Source: JAGOFO01 sp964522105
GTDB lineage: Bacteria; Myxococcota_A; UBA9042; DTJE01
NCBI GenBank assembly: GCA_964522105.1
Contig: CAZFVA010000017.1
Location: 1 to 64,000, forward strand
DNA: 64,000 nt
Reading direction: 5' to 3'
The notes under the pieces are model-generated. The model was not told the origin of the DNA, did not search any database, and worked only from the letters and a program-made list of their open reading frames with translations. Of this stretch, positions 44,066-52,980 are shown piece by piece (position 1 is the first letter of the stretch; every line of letters begins with the position of its first letter). Position numbers and translations under genes: made by a program.

Positions 44066-45850
44066 TTACAGGGTCTCGTCCCACTTCATCGGGTCGCGGA
44101 CAATGTCGCAGTCAACCCACTTCGCGCCGGTCGGGTTTACAACCGGTGACCAGCAGTGTTCATAAATCTGTGCCATGTCTTCGACATTCCACCAGCACTC
44201 AAGAGTTTCACCAGCCCCCTGGCATGATCCCGGGCGGTATCCGCCAAGTTCACCATCGGGAACAGATACGTCCCACGGATCCCAGTATGGCCACTCAGCG
44301 TACCGATCGACTGCACGCCCGTAGAATTTATGGATCGAGCGGACTTCTTCTGATGTAAGCGGGTATCCGAAGTTGGACGCTTGAGCCAGATACACAGACA
44401 GCCCGCGGTTCCAGTCTTCCAGGGTGTATTTGTCCTGTTCCGGCCCCAGAGCCTTGTCTTCTTCAATGCGCTCGTTCAGGCCGTCCATAAGAAGTGCGGC
44501 ACCTTTCCTGTCATGGTTTACGATGGCATTCGCGAGGTGCGACAGGTGGAAAAACTGGCAGATTTTCTTGTTGTATCCGTTGCTGGCAAAGGAAATGTCG
44601 TCGTAGGCGTTGGGCTCGCCACGGCCACATTCTTCGTCCTGGCCTGCATGATATGCGATCAGCGCAGCCGAGCGTCTGGCGTTACATTCGCTTTCCGGTA
44701 TCAGGTCCCGCCAGTAGGTAAATGAAGAAATGTCACCCTGGTTGTCGTCCAGTTCGGGAATGCCGGTATATCCGGGGCTGTATGGGACGCCATCAGCATC
44801 TTTGGTTCTGATGCGGTAATCCTGGTCAACGAGATCTTTTGCAAAGCTTTCCAGAAGGGTAAGCGTTTCGGTACAGGCTGCCTTGACCGGACCTTCCGGT
44901 GCGTCGGCCACAACGTAACGCAGGTTTGGAATCAGCCTGAATATGTATGGCACGTCATCCTTCGAGCGCAGGTTCGTTACCCACAGCTCGCCCCAGTAAG
45001 GGTTTTGGGTGATTTGGTAGCGATTGCAGTTCCAGCGTTCGTAGGGCGAGTACCAACCTGAAAAATCGACGGCTTTCCGTTTGCCATCATGCGTGTCGAA
45101 TTCCTGCGAAAATGCTGCGATGTTTCTGCTCATCAGGAATGGCAGTGGATCGTTTTCATCGTGCGCCATGCCAAGCATTGAGGCAGACATTCCCTTGCAC
45201 AGCTTTTCCGAGGCCAGTGCGGCGCTGGCGTCACCGGATACAAGGTATGCGGCAATCACGTCGCCAAGGATCTTGCTCATCGGAATGTGCAGGTTGTGGC
45301 CGCCATCGTTCAGGTTTTCAGGGTGATAGAACGTAACAATGTTGCCTTCTTTGCGGAAACGTTCGTTGTACCAGAACTGCCAGTCGCGCTTACCTGTCGA
45401 GGCGTCAACCCCGTGCGTTGTGTAAAGGACATAGTCAAAGTAGTGCACGTCCCGCAGAAAACGCATGACTTTCCGGGTGAACGCCGCGATTTCTTCGGGC
45501 GTCAGAATGGTTCCGACATCTTCTCTCGTGTACTCAAAACCGAGTGAGGTTGGCAGGTAATCCGGGATGCCAGTTGCATCAGAAGCATCGTCGGTTGAGT
45601 CAACGGTTGTAATGGAATCGGTCGGCGTGTCGGTATTGACTGAATTGTCGGTGGGCGTGTCGATCAGGGAGTCCGACATCAAGTCCGGATGAATTGAGTC
45701 CAGATGAACCGTGTCCCCATCCGCTGTGTCCGTCAAAACAGAACCGTCCTGAATGTCCGCATCGACCTCAGCAGCAGTGTCACCACAACCGGTGGCCGAA
45801 AGCACCGCAAATATCAAAACCGTTTGAATCAGCACAGAAGATGTCTTCAT
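44066..45850 (-). CDS. Secreted lipoprotein, probable hydrolase or lyase fold, unrecognised
   Basis: 594 residues; AAGGAAA before the ATG. Lipobox SATGC (Cys22) and then 70 residues of Asp/Thr/Ser linker. The mature domain has Trp-, Tyr- and helix-rich stretches: FLRDVHYFDYVLYTTHGVDA, EKLCKGMSASMLGMAHDEND, GWYSPYERWNCNRYQITQNP, FYGRAVDRYAEWPYWDPWD. Length and pattern would fit an alpha/alpha-toroid glycan-active enzyme, but no known family is recognised. Divergent from the GH36-like gene, with a CRP-like inverted repeat between them, which suggests shared control. Confidence 0.6.
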   Translation of the reverse strand: MKTSSVLIQTVLIFAVLSATGCGDTAAEVDADIQDGSVLTDTADGDTVHLDSIHPDLMSDSLIDTPTDNSVNTDTPTDSITTVDSTDDASDATGIPDYLPTSLGFEYTREDVGTILTPEEIAAFTRKVMRFLRDVHYFDYVLYTTHGVDASTGKRDWQFWYNERFRKEGNIVTFYHPENLNDGGHNLHIPMSKILGDVIAAYLVSGDASAALASEKLCKGMSASMLGMAHDENDPLPFLMSRNIAAFSQEFDTHDGKRKAVDFSGWYSPYERWNCNRYQITQNPYWGELWVTNLRSKDDVPYIFRLIPNLRYVVADAPEGPVKAACTETLTLLESFAKDLVDQDYRIRTKDADGVPYSPGYTGIPELDDNQGDISSFTYWRDLIPESECNARRSAALIAYHAGQDEECGRGEPNAYDDISFASNGYNKKICQFFHLSHLANAIVNHDRKGAALLMDGLNERIEEDKALGPEQDKYTLEDWNRGLSVYLAQASNFGYPLTSEEVRSIHKFYGRAVDRYAEWPYWDPWDVSVPDGELGGYRPGSCQGAGETLECWWNVEDMAQIYEHCWSPVVNPTGAKWVDCDIVRDPMKWDETL

Positions 45851-45931
45851 GGACAGTTTCCTTTTAAGGCCTTTACGTCATTACTATTAACGATTCCCGG
45901 GTGGCGGTCAAACCAGACTGATAAATCCCGT

Positions 45932-45948
45932 TGTGATTGATTGTCACA
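45932..45948. promoter_or_regulatory. CRP/FNR-like inverted repeat TGTGA-N7-TCACA
   Basis: Perfect five-base half-sites separated by seven bases lie between the divergent genes at 45850 and 45997. The classical CRP spacing is six, so this is an atypical site or belongs to another family member. Confidence 0.4.
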
Positions 45949-45996
45949 CTTTCAGGATGTTAGAGTAGCGGCGTCTTTACCGTTCAGGGGTTCAAA

Positions 45997-48024
45997 GTGC
46001 ATTTGAAAAAGGTAATTCTGGTTCTATTGTCGATTATCGGCCTGCAGGTTGGCTGCACCGTTGATTCTGTACCGGGTGAAGACTGGCCTGATTGCGATTT
46101 CCGCTATGTAAACCATGACTTTGTCGTCGAACAGACAGGTCTGGCGACCGGCGAATGGGCGGAGCCCGCCCTGACACATGACCCGATTCCGGTTGACCCG
46201 AAATACACGCATCAGCTTGGCTTTCTGTTTGATCCGATGATGCCGCCGTGGATGAAGTCAAAGCCGTCGTCCGGTCCGCTGATTCTGTACGGCGATGATT
46301 TCAGCACGATGGTCATCAGTCCGATGAACAACTTCGGCAGCTCGTGGATGTTATTTGAAGACGGTCAGGTTCAGTACGGGATGCACGGTGACACCGAACG
46401 TATTCCGGCCGGGACGCAACAGCGGTTCATTGTTGTTGAAGGGCAGGGAATCAATCACACAATTCAGTGCTGGGGCGAGCTGCTGCGGCGGGATCGTAAA
46501 ACAGAACCCCCGGATCGCTACGCCGATACCGGCCTTTCATATGTGGGCTACTGGACCGACAACGGCGCTGCCTACTATTACCAGACAGCCGAGGGTATGA
46601 ACGAAGAAGATACGCTTCTGGCCGTCAAGGCCGAAGCCGACACGATTGGTATAAATTACGGGTACTTCCAGCTCGATAGCTGGTGGTATAAAAAAGCCAG
46701 TGAACAGGCGTTGTTATCAGGCGGACTTCTTAGATGGGAACCGTATGAAGACATGTTCCCGCAAGGTCTGGCGGCTTTCCGGGATAAGCTTGGACTGCCC
46801 CTTGTCGCCCATAACCGCTGGTTTGACCGCGAAAACGGGTATCTGAATGATTACGAATTTGTGACCGACGATGCAGAAGCTGCAATGGCACTGCCGATCG
46901 GCCCCGGCGTGTATCAGCATTTCATGCAGTCATGTATTGACTGGGGAATTGAAACTTACGAGCAGGACTGGCTGGTCAATCAGTACTGGGGAAGCCGCTG
47001 GTTGCGGAATGAACCGGGGCATCTGGAGACGTGGCTGGCAAACATTCACGATTCGGCTGCTGACAGGGGCCTGACAACGCAGCTCTGTATGACCGGCGCG
47101 GCCCATCTGATGGACGCCATTGATCATCCGAATGTCACAACAGTCAGAACCAGTATCGACTATCAGGCCAACTTCTGTAAGGAAGGTTTCTGGCCGCAGT
47201 TTCATACGGTAAACATGATTGCCCGGGCCATTGGTGTCTGGCCTTTCAAGGACAATTTTCATTCCAGCGAGACGTTCGGTCAGGCTGAAGCCCTGATAAG
47301 TTCGCTTTCGGCAGGCATGGTCGGGATCGGGGATGCCCTTGGAAAGACTGATGTTCCAATAGTTATGGGTACTTGTCGTGAAGACGGCCTTCTGTTGAAG
47401 CCTGATCGTCCGGCGACCCCGATCGACCCGATGTTCCTGACCCACGAAAGGCCGTTTACCGTTACGACCGAGTCAGTCAGAAAAGGCCTGGGCGAGTGGA
47501 TTTATCTGGCCGCTTTTCATATTGCGGAAAACCATCCTGACAGAACTGATAACGACAAGCTGTGGGCCATCCTTCTTTACGATGGTCTGGACCTGAATGA
47601 CATGTTCGTCTATCCGGACACTGTTACTGACTGGGCCTTTGATATGCGGCGCGATATCGGGCGTTCAGGCACGATGGTCGCTTACAACTGGAAAACTCGG
47701 GAAGCGTCGGTCGTGACTGATGCTTTTGATATTCCTGCAGCGCCAAATCATAATGAATTCAGCTATATAGTGCTGGCGCCGATCTTTGAAAACGGCCTGG
47801 CCCTGATCGGTGAACCTGACAAGTATGTGACGGTCGCCGACAAGCGTTTTGAATCGATCAAGCCGCAAAAGAATGGAATAGACGTGACTCTGACAGGTGC
47901 CCCCGGTGAAAGCGTGACCGTCCTGGTTTACGACACGGTCGTCGGACGGATGCTGCCGGAAGGTCAGGCTGTGATTGATGCGCAGGGCCGTGCAGAGCTT
48001 TCAATTTCCCGTGAACTGGACTGA
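45997..48024 (+). CDS. Clan GH-D (GH36/GH27-like) glycosidase lipoprotein
   Basis: 675 residues from a GTG start with AGGGG upstream. Lipobox LQVGC (Cys20). A beta-sandwich N-terminal part is followed by a TIM barrel: GYFQLDSWWYK, LGLPLVAHNRWFD, IETYEQDWLVNQYWG with Asp324, and VRTSIDYQ with Asp388, positions that match the nucleophile and acid/base motifs of alpha-galactosidase clan GH-D. HSSETFGQAEALISSLSAGMVGIGDALG resembles the later barrel part, and a C-terminal beta domain ends it. Likely substrate: alpha-galactosides or related sugars, not certain. It faces a divergent lipoprotein gene and is followed by the DUF4956 operon 127 bases away. Confidence 0.7.
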   Translation: MHLKKVILVLLSIIGLQVGCTVDSVPGEDWPDCDFRYVNHDFVVEQTGLATGEWAEPALTHDPIPVDPKYTHQLGFLFDPMMPPWMKSKPSSGPLILYGDDFSTMVISPMNNFGSSWMLFEDGQVQYGMHGDTERIPAGTQQRFIVVEGQGINHTIQCWGELLRRDRKTEPPDRYADTGLSYVGYWTDNGAAYYYQTAEGMNEEDTLLAVKAEADTIGINYGYFQLDSWWYKKASEQALLSGGLLRWEPYEDMFPQGLAAFRDKLGLPLVAHNRWFDRENGYLNDYEFVTDDAEAAMALPIGPGVYQHFMQSCIDWGIETYEQDWLVNQYWGSRWLRNEPGHLETWLANIHDSAADRGLTTQLCMTGAAHLMDAIDHPNVTTVRTSIDYQANFCKEGFWPQFHTVNMIARAIGVWPFKDNFHSSETFGQAEALISSLSAGMVGIGDALGKTDVPIVMGTCREDGLLLKPDRPATPIDPMFLTHERPFTVTTESVRKGLGEWIYLAAFHIAENHPDRTDNDKLWAILLYDGLDLNDMFVYPDTVTDWAFDMRRDIGRSGTMVAYNWKTREASVVTDAFDIPAAPNHNEFSYIVLAPIFENGLALIGEPDKYVTVADKRFESIKPQKNGIDVTLTGAPGESVTVLVYDTVVGRMLPEGQAVIDAQGRAELSISRELD

Positions 48025-48151
48025 AGTCACCAACTATCGCCCTCTATTATGTGCTTACCCCGGATAAGGCGTATTATTATTAGCGTTTTGTCATGTTGTG
48101 ATCCTGAAAAGGTTTTTTTGTCAGATCTGTTGAGAAATCAAGGAAGGCAAG

Positions 48152-48832
48152 ATGGAAAGTCTGCTGCTCAGTTTTGGTTCCATAAAGATGGACTGGCATC
48201 ATGCGGTGCTGTCGATCGCGCTGGCCTTTCTGCTGTCTTCAGTGATTGCCGTTGTTTATGAAAAGACTTTCAAGGGCCTTTCGTGGTCCAGCAGCCTGGT
48301 CCAGTCAATGATTCTGGGCAGTATGGTTGCCTGCGTAATCATGATCGCGATTGGCGACAATGTCGCACGCGGCATCGGCATCGTCGGTTCCCTGGCAATC
48401 ATCCGTTTCCGGACAAATCTGCGCGATCCGCGTGACCTGATATTCCTGTTTGCATCACTTGGCGTAGGCGTTTCAACCGGCGTTCAGAGCTACATGACTG
48501 CGATAGCCGGGACAGTCCTGTTTTGTCTTGCAGCTATTATTCTGCAGGTGTCCCGTTTTGGTCAGCGCCGCAATCATGATGCCCTCGTGCGTTTTCAGGT
48601 TCCCGCGAATCAGTTGGCATCACGACAGGTTGCAGAAATAGTCGGCAGAGTGCCCGGTCATTTTGCGCTTGTTACAAAGCGAAGCATCGCCCAGGGTGAC
48701 TACATGGACTATGCGTATCAGGTCCGTTTCGGTAATGACAAGGATTGCGACCATTTGCTTGCAGAATTGGAGGCGGTCGAAGGCCTCCGGGGTCTTGTTT
48801 ACGTAAACGAGCAGACCACTGTTGAAGTTTAG
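48152..48832 (+). CDS. DUF4956 membrane protein (first gene of polyphosphate/CotH-type operon)
   Basis: 226 residues; AAGGAAGG before the ATG. Four membrane segments in the first 145 residues: VLSIALAFLLSSVIAVVY, SMILGSMVACVIMIAIG, then GIGIVGSLAIIRFRTNLRDPRDLIFLFASLGVGVSTG, the family signature, and a last helix. A cytosolic ferredoxin-like tail (about 150-226) follows. DUF4956 proteins often sit next to VTC-type polyphosphate polymerases and CotH-type kinases, as here, and their role is unknown. The next gene begins eight bases after the stop. Confidence 0.9.
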   Translation: MESLLLSFGSIKMDWHHAVLSIALAFLLSSVIAVVYEKTFKGLSWSSSLVQSMILGSMVACVIMIAIGDNVARGIGIVGSLAIIRFRTNLRDPRDLIFLFASLGVGVSTGVQSYMTAIAGTVLFCLAAIILQVSRFGQRRNHDALVRFQVPANQLASRQVAEIVGRVPGHFALVTKRSIAQGDYMDYAYQVRFGNDKDCDHLLAELEAVEGLRGLVYVNEQTTVEV

Positions 48833-48840
48833 GTGATGTG

Positions 48841-50901
48841 ATGAAATCAGGTCGTAAGTATCTGTTCTGGGGATTCTGGGGATTGGTGGCTATCGGGGTC
48901 ACTGCCAGTTACTTCGTGTCGGAAACTGACGCGGATTTTCTGGGAGTTGTCGAGACTCGTATCCATAAATTAAGTGCGCTTGAATCGGGACGGATCAGCC
49001 GGATTTATGTGTCGCTTGGTGAACTTGTTTCGGGCAATCAGTTGCTTGTTGACCTTGATGCGTCCGGCCTTGATGTCGAACAGGCCTGGCTTCAGGACGA
49101 GTTGAAGCGGCAGGAAGACCAGTTGAATTCCGATCGTGCCCGTTATGAGCTTGAATATAACAAGCTGAAATTACAGAGTGATTCGGATGCCATGGGCATG
49201 GATATGCGCAAAAGCGATCTGGCCGGCAAGGTTGCCGAGTACGAGTCGGTCAAGGCTGAAATTGCCCGTCTTATCGCTGCCGAGCAGGCCGGTCTGGGGC
49301 GTTCACGCGATCTGTCGGACCTGATTATTCGTCGAGATACTCTCGGCAGACTGATTTCGACCCAGCGCACCGTTCTTACGGGAAGAACTGACACACAGAA
49401 GGTGCGCGGGGCGGCCGCCACGAAGGAAGATCAGGATCGCGTTGTGATGTCGATGCTAAGCGAGAACATCGAAAAGATTAATGAAATCAAGCAGAAACTA
49501 AAGACCGTTGAAACCAGAAGGGTTAATCGCAAGGTAATTTCACCTTCCCCGGGACGGGTTGTCAATATCAATTATCTGCCTGGCGATTCTGTAGATGCCT
49601 TCCTGACAATTCTGACAGTTGAAGAACCGGACGCTGAGTTCATAGACGTCTATATTCCTGAAACATCGGATCGCATGCCCAGTATAGGTGGTCGGGTCAA
49701 TATTTATCCCCACAGACTCGCGGCCGCTGATGCCCACGGATCAATTGTGTTTATTGATCCCGGTTATTCGGCAATTCCGCAGCGGCTTGCGTTCAGGGAC
49801 ATGATTTACTGGGCACGCAAGTTCAGGGTGAAGCTTGATCCCGGCCATCAGCTTATGCCTGGTGAAGCTGTGCGCGTTGAAATGCTTGACAGTGTTGATC
49901 ATACATTTGGGTCGGCTTTTGCGAGTTCCGCCAAAACGCCGGGTGTTGAACCTGCGCAGGTGTCACCGGCTTGTGACGGTCCGGTACGTGGTCCGGAAAG
50001 TCTTTTGCCGATTACGCTTGCTGTCCCCAGAGGCAGTTTCGAACCTTCCGGTGTTGCATGGCTGGAAGATATCAAGCGCTATGTGATTGTCAGTGACGAC
50101 ACGGGAGATGCCGACAACAAACATGCGCCGTGGCTGTTTCTGATGGACGCGGACGGGGTGGTCGAGGCAGAGCCCGTGATCCTGCAGGGCGTCAAAGAAA
50201 TTAATGATCTCGAATCAATAGCTATGGCCCCTGACGGATTCATTTATCTTGTGTCTTCGCAGAATCTTAACAAGAAGGGTAAACGGCCTGAAGTCAGGCA
50301 GCAGATTTTGAAGGTTAAGAGGGAAGGTCGTTCATTCACGGTCGTGGGCGCTGTCAGTCTTTATGACGTGCTTGCCGCTTCGTGTGATTCGGCGTGCCTT
50401 AAAGGGATCGGTCTTGGTCAGACCGCAGACAACGGTCAGCTTGAGTTGAACATTGAGGGAGCCGCCTGGCGTGATGGCGCTTTGCTGCTTGGCCTGAAGG
50501 CACCGGTGTCTGAAAAGGGAGCCATGATCTGGCACCTGAAAAATCCTGATGCTCTGTTTGAAAAGGCACGGCTGGAACCGGGCCAGCTTTCTGTTCTGGG
50601 AACAGTTGATCTTGGCTTCGTAAACGGGCGAAGGGCTTCCATATCTGACCTTCTTGTCGCCGGGAACGCTGATATTTATGTACTTTCGACAGTTCCGCAG
50701 GCTCTGGACAGCGAGCAGACCGGGCGGCTTTTCAAACTTACCTCCGGTGTGGGCGGCGCATTTGATGCTGTGTCGATCGTGGTGTTTCCAGGTGTGAAAG
50801 CGGAAGGTATCTGTCTGACAGATGAATCGTCATTTACGGTTGTGTTCGATGCCGACAATGCGCCGGCAAAATTTTATCGCGGGACGTGGGCCAGACCATG
50901 A
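48841..50901 (+). CDS. HlyD-type membrane fusion protein with C-terminal beta-propeller
   Basis: 686 residues from the ATG after AGGTG. One membrane helix (about 5-24). Residues about 35-75 hold the first half of a lipoyl-like domain (ALESGRISRIYVSLGELVSG); a long coiled-coil hairpin at about 78-225; the second half at about 230-260 (SPSPGRVVNINYLPGDSV); then the beta-barrel part. Up to residue 350 this is a periplasmic adaptor. The remaining 310 residues are a fused six-bladed-propeller-like domain (GSFEPSGVAWLEDIKRYVIV, DLESIAMAPDGFIYLVSS, NIEGAAWRDGALLLGL) similar to esterase-like phytase or SdiA-regulated propellers. Such a fusion is unusual. It pairs with the TolC-like gene that overlaps its stop. 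Confidence 0.88.
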   Translation: MKSGRKYLFWGFWGLVAIGVTASYFVSETDADFLGVVETRIHKLSALESGRISRIYVSLGELVSGNQLLVDLDASGLDVEQAWLQDELKRQEDQLNSDRARYELEYNKLKLQSDSDAMGMDMRKSDLAGKVAEYESVKAEIARLIAAEQAGLGRSRDLSDLIIRRDTLGRLISTQRTVLTGRTDTQKVRGAAATKEDQDRVVMSMLSENIEKINEIKQKLKTVETRRVNRKVISPSPGRVVNINYLPGDSVDAFLTILTVEEPDAEFIDVYIPETSDRMPSIGGRVNIYPHRLAAADAHGSIVFIDPGYSAIPQRLAFRDMIYWARKFRVKLDPGHQLMPGEAVRVEMLDSVDHTFGSAFASSAKTPGVEPAQVSPACDGPVRGPESLLPITLAVPRGSFEPSGVAWLEDIKRYVIVSDDTGDADNKHAPWLFLMDADGVVEAEPVILQGVKEINDLESIAMAPDGFIYLVSSQNLNKKGKRPEVRQQILKVKREGRSFTVVGAVSLYDVLAASCDSACLKGIGLGQTADNGQLELNIEGAAWRDGALLLGLKAPVSEKGAMIWHLKNPDALFEKARLEPGQLSVLGTVDLGFVNGRRASISDLLVAGNADIYVLSTVPQALDSEQTGRLFKLTSGVGGAFDAVSIVVFPGVKAEGICLTDESSFTVVFDADNAPAKFYRGTWARP

Positions 50902-52169
50902 AAAGTAAAGCGTGTTTTCTGCTTGCGCTCGCATTGATTATCCCGGCCGGGGCTTCAGCCGTTGAGGCGGATCTGAACGTTACCGCCAGTGTCGGCATCG
51001 GTATGTCCGAAAAGGACGCGATTGACTCTGCGCTGCGCCACAGTCGCGAGTTGAGACGTCTGGAAAAAAGAGCGGAAGCGAAGAAACTCAGGATTGACGG
51101 TGCGCGCTTTGATGTTCGGAATCCTGAGGTCCGCCTGAGTGACATATCCACGAAGTACGCCCAGGACAAGAATAACGACCAGCTTCAGGTAGGTTTGCGC
51201 TGGCGTCCGCCGAAGCTTGGTGAATTGAACGAAAAGACTCAGTTTGCGCGATCCGAGTACTGCGATGCCAACGTAGATTTTTTCAATTACAGGGCGAAGC
51301 TGGTCGGTCAGGTAAGAATGGCCTGGCACGGACAGGCCCTGCTTGCTGATCAGTTGAAACTGGCGCTGCGCCGCGAGGAGATCGAGGCCAGGCGGCTTGA
51401 TGTCGTGACCAGGCTCGTGAATATCGGGCAGGTTTCTTTTGTAAAAAAAGTGAAGGCTCAGACCGGCGTTCTGAAGGCCAGGCGTGACGTGGCATCAGCC
51501 AGACAGGAACTTGAATCCGGTCGCAGCAGGCTTATGGCCCTTGCAGGTGTCGACGTGCCGGTTGAAGTTGCAGCGTCGGTTCTTCCCATAAATCCGGTCG
51601 GGTTCGAGCAGATAATGAAGGTTGCGTGGGAGTCGCGCCCGGAGGTCGAGGCGGCGGCACAGAGGGCGGCATTGGCGCAGAGTCGGTATCGCGCTGAAAA
51701 GATGAAACTTATTCCCTGGTTGTCGTTCGTTGAGGTCGCTTACCACTATGAACGTGAAAAGACAGACTGGGGCGAATTGATGTTCGGGATTGAACTGCCG
51801 ATTTTTAACTGGGCCGGTAAACAGGCGAAAGCGGCCGCTGTTGCATCGGAAAGCAGGAAATCTGCGGGTGCTGCCGGAATCGAGGCGATTGAGCAGGATA
51901 TCCGGGATGCTTACAGTAAGTGGGACAGCGCGCGGGCCGCGCTTGAACTGTTGATGTCGCAGACGGACGAGACCCGTGCAAACGTGCGTCAGATGATGAG
52001 TGAGGCCAGGCGCCAGGCCATGCCCGAGGACGAAATCCTTGAGCTTGAATTGTCTGATGTCGAACTGGAAGATATGCTTCTTGATGCGCGGCGTGATTAT
52101 GCCGAGGCCTGCATAGACCTGTGTGTGGCGGCAGGTGTTGATAATTTTAACGGATTATCGGGCAATTGA
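50898..52169 (+). CDS. TolC family outer membrane channel protein
   Basis: 423 residues from the ATG overlapping the adaptor stop (ATGA). Signal peptide to about residue 19 (IPAGASA). Long amphipathic coiled-coil helices with Glu/Arg/Ala repeats and two related halves (about residues 25-220 and 225-423) are typical of outer membrane efflux proteins: ALRHSRELRRLEKRAEAKKL, LGELNEKTQFARSEY, GQVSFVKKVKAQTGVLKAR and LPIFNWAGKQAKAAAVASES. It would form the outer part of a trans-envelope conduit together with the adaptor. It lacks a neighbouring ABC, RND or MFS pump. Confidence 0.88.
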   Translation: MKSKACFLLALALIIPAGASAVEADLNVTASVGIGMSEKDAIDSALRHSRELRRLEKRAEAKKLRIDGARFDVRNPEVRLSDISTKYAQDKNNDQLQVGLRWRPPKLGELNEKTQFARSEYCDANVDFFNYRAKLVGQVRMAWHGQALLADQLKLALRREEIEARRLDVVTRLVNIGQVSFVKKVKAQTGVLKARRDVASARQELESGRSRLMALAGVDVPVEVAASVLPINPVGFEQIMKVAWESRPEVEAAAQRAALAQSRYRAEKMKLIPWLSFVEVAYHYEREKTDWGELMFGIELPIFNWAGKQAKAAAVASESRKSAGAAGIEAIEQDIRDAYSKWDSARAALELLMSQTDETRANVRQMMSEARRQAMPEDEILELELSDVELEDMLLDARRDYAEACIDLCVAAGVDNFNGLSGN

Positions 52170-52182
52170 ACCGGGACTGTTG

Positions 52183-52980
52183 ATGGATTCAAAGCACTCA
52201 ATAATCAGTCGATACGAATCCAAGTATCTGATTCCAGGATCTATGGTGCCCGCTATCCGGGACCATATTAAGGTTACCTGTTCCCCCGACAAGTTTACTG
52301 AACTTGACGGTCAATATACGGTCAACAATCTGTATTTTGATACGCCGGACCTGCGCTTTTATAACGACACAAAACTTAAACGTTTCGAAAGGTTCAAGCC
52401 TCGGGTCCGTTTCTATGGTGACGGCTCGGAAGGGTCTTTGTGGCTTGAACTGAAGCATAAACTGAAGAATGTCACATGGAAGGTCAGGCGCCGGATTCAT
52501 GAGGACGAATGGGATCACGTGTTACGGAACGAAATTAATCCGGAACTTAAGACGCTCCGCCGGACCAGGCTGGTCGAATCGTTTGAAGATGCGTTGACCG
52601 TCTATGGGGCGTCGCCCATTCTTTTTGTGCGGTACAACCGCGAACCATGGGTCAGCGACGTTGATCGCTACGCAAGAATCACGTTTGATCGCGACCTTTC
52701 ATATTGTATGGCGGACGGCTCCATGAGTTTGAAGCCCCCTTCGCCGTACATTTTTTATGATGACGCGGTTTCAACAATGAACAGTTGTGACGAGTCGCCG
52801 GTGTTGCTGGAAATCAAGACCGAGACCAGAGTTCCCGTCTGGGTTGTTAATCTGATTCGACGTTTCGAACTGAACCAGCGTGGATTTTCCAAGTATTGCT
52901 ACGCGGTCGACCACAGCCTTTCATATACTTTGCCCGAAGCGCGCGTCGGGGTTTTTCCAATGTCAGGGAGTCTAAGATGA
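52183..52980 (+). CDS. VTC-domain polyphosphate polymerase-like protein
   Basis: 265 residues from the ATG 13 bases after the TolC stop. The VTC domain (PF09359) covers the whole protein: RYESKYLIPG at the start, VNNLYFDTPDLRFYNDTK, RFERFKPRVRFYG, LWLELKHKLKNVTWKVRR, LFVRYNREPW, RITFDRDL, VLLEIKTETRVPVW and GFSKYCYAVDH. The basic and acidic residues that line the tunnel of the yeast Vtc4 catalytic domain (E-x-K motifs, Arg and Lys rows) are present. Vtc4 makes polyphosphate from ATP and pushes it through a membrane channel. The bacterial version has no membrane helix of its own; DUF4956 may serve. Confidence 0.88.
   Translation: MDSKHSIISRYESKYLIPGSMVPAIRDHIKVTCSPDKFTELDGQYTVNNLYFDTPDLRFYNDTKLKRFERFKPRVRFYGDGSEGSLWLELKHKLKNVTWKVRRRIHEDEWDHVLRNEINPELKTLRRTRLVESFEDALTVYGASPILFVRYNREPWVSDVDRYARITFDRDLSYCMADGSMSLKPPSPYIFYDDAVSTMNSCDESPVLLEIKTETRVPVWVVNLIRRFELNQRGFSKYCYAVDHSLSYTLPEARVGVFPMSGSLR

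Noticed and set aside
48101..48119. Terminator CCT-GAAA-AGG followed by seven T
   Set aside because: The stem has only three base pairs; it is not stable enough to call.
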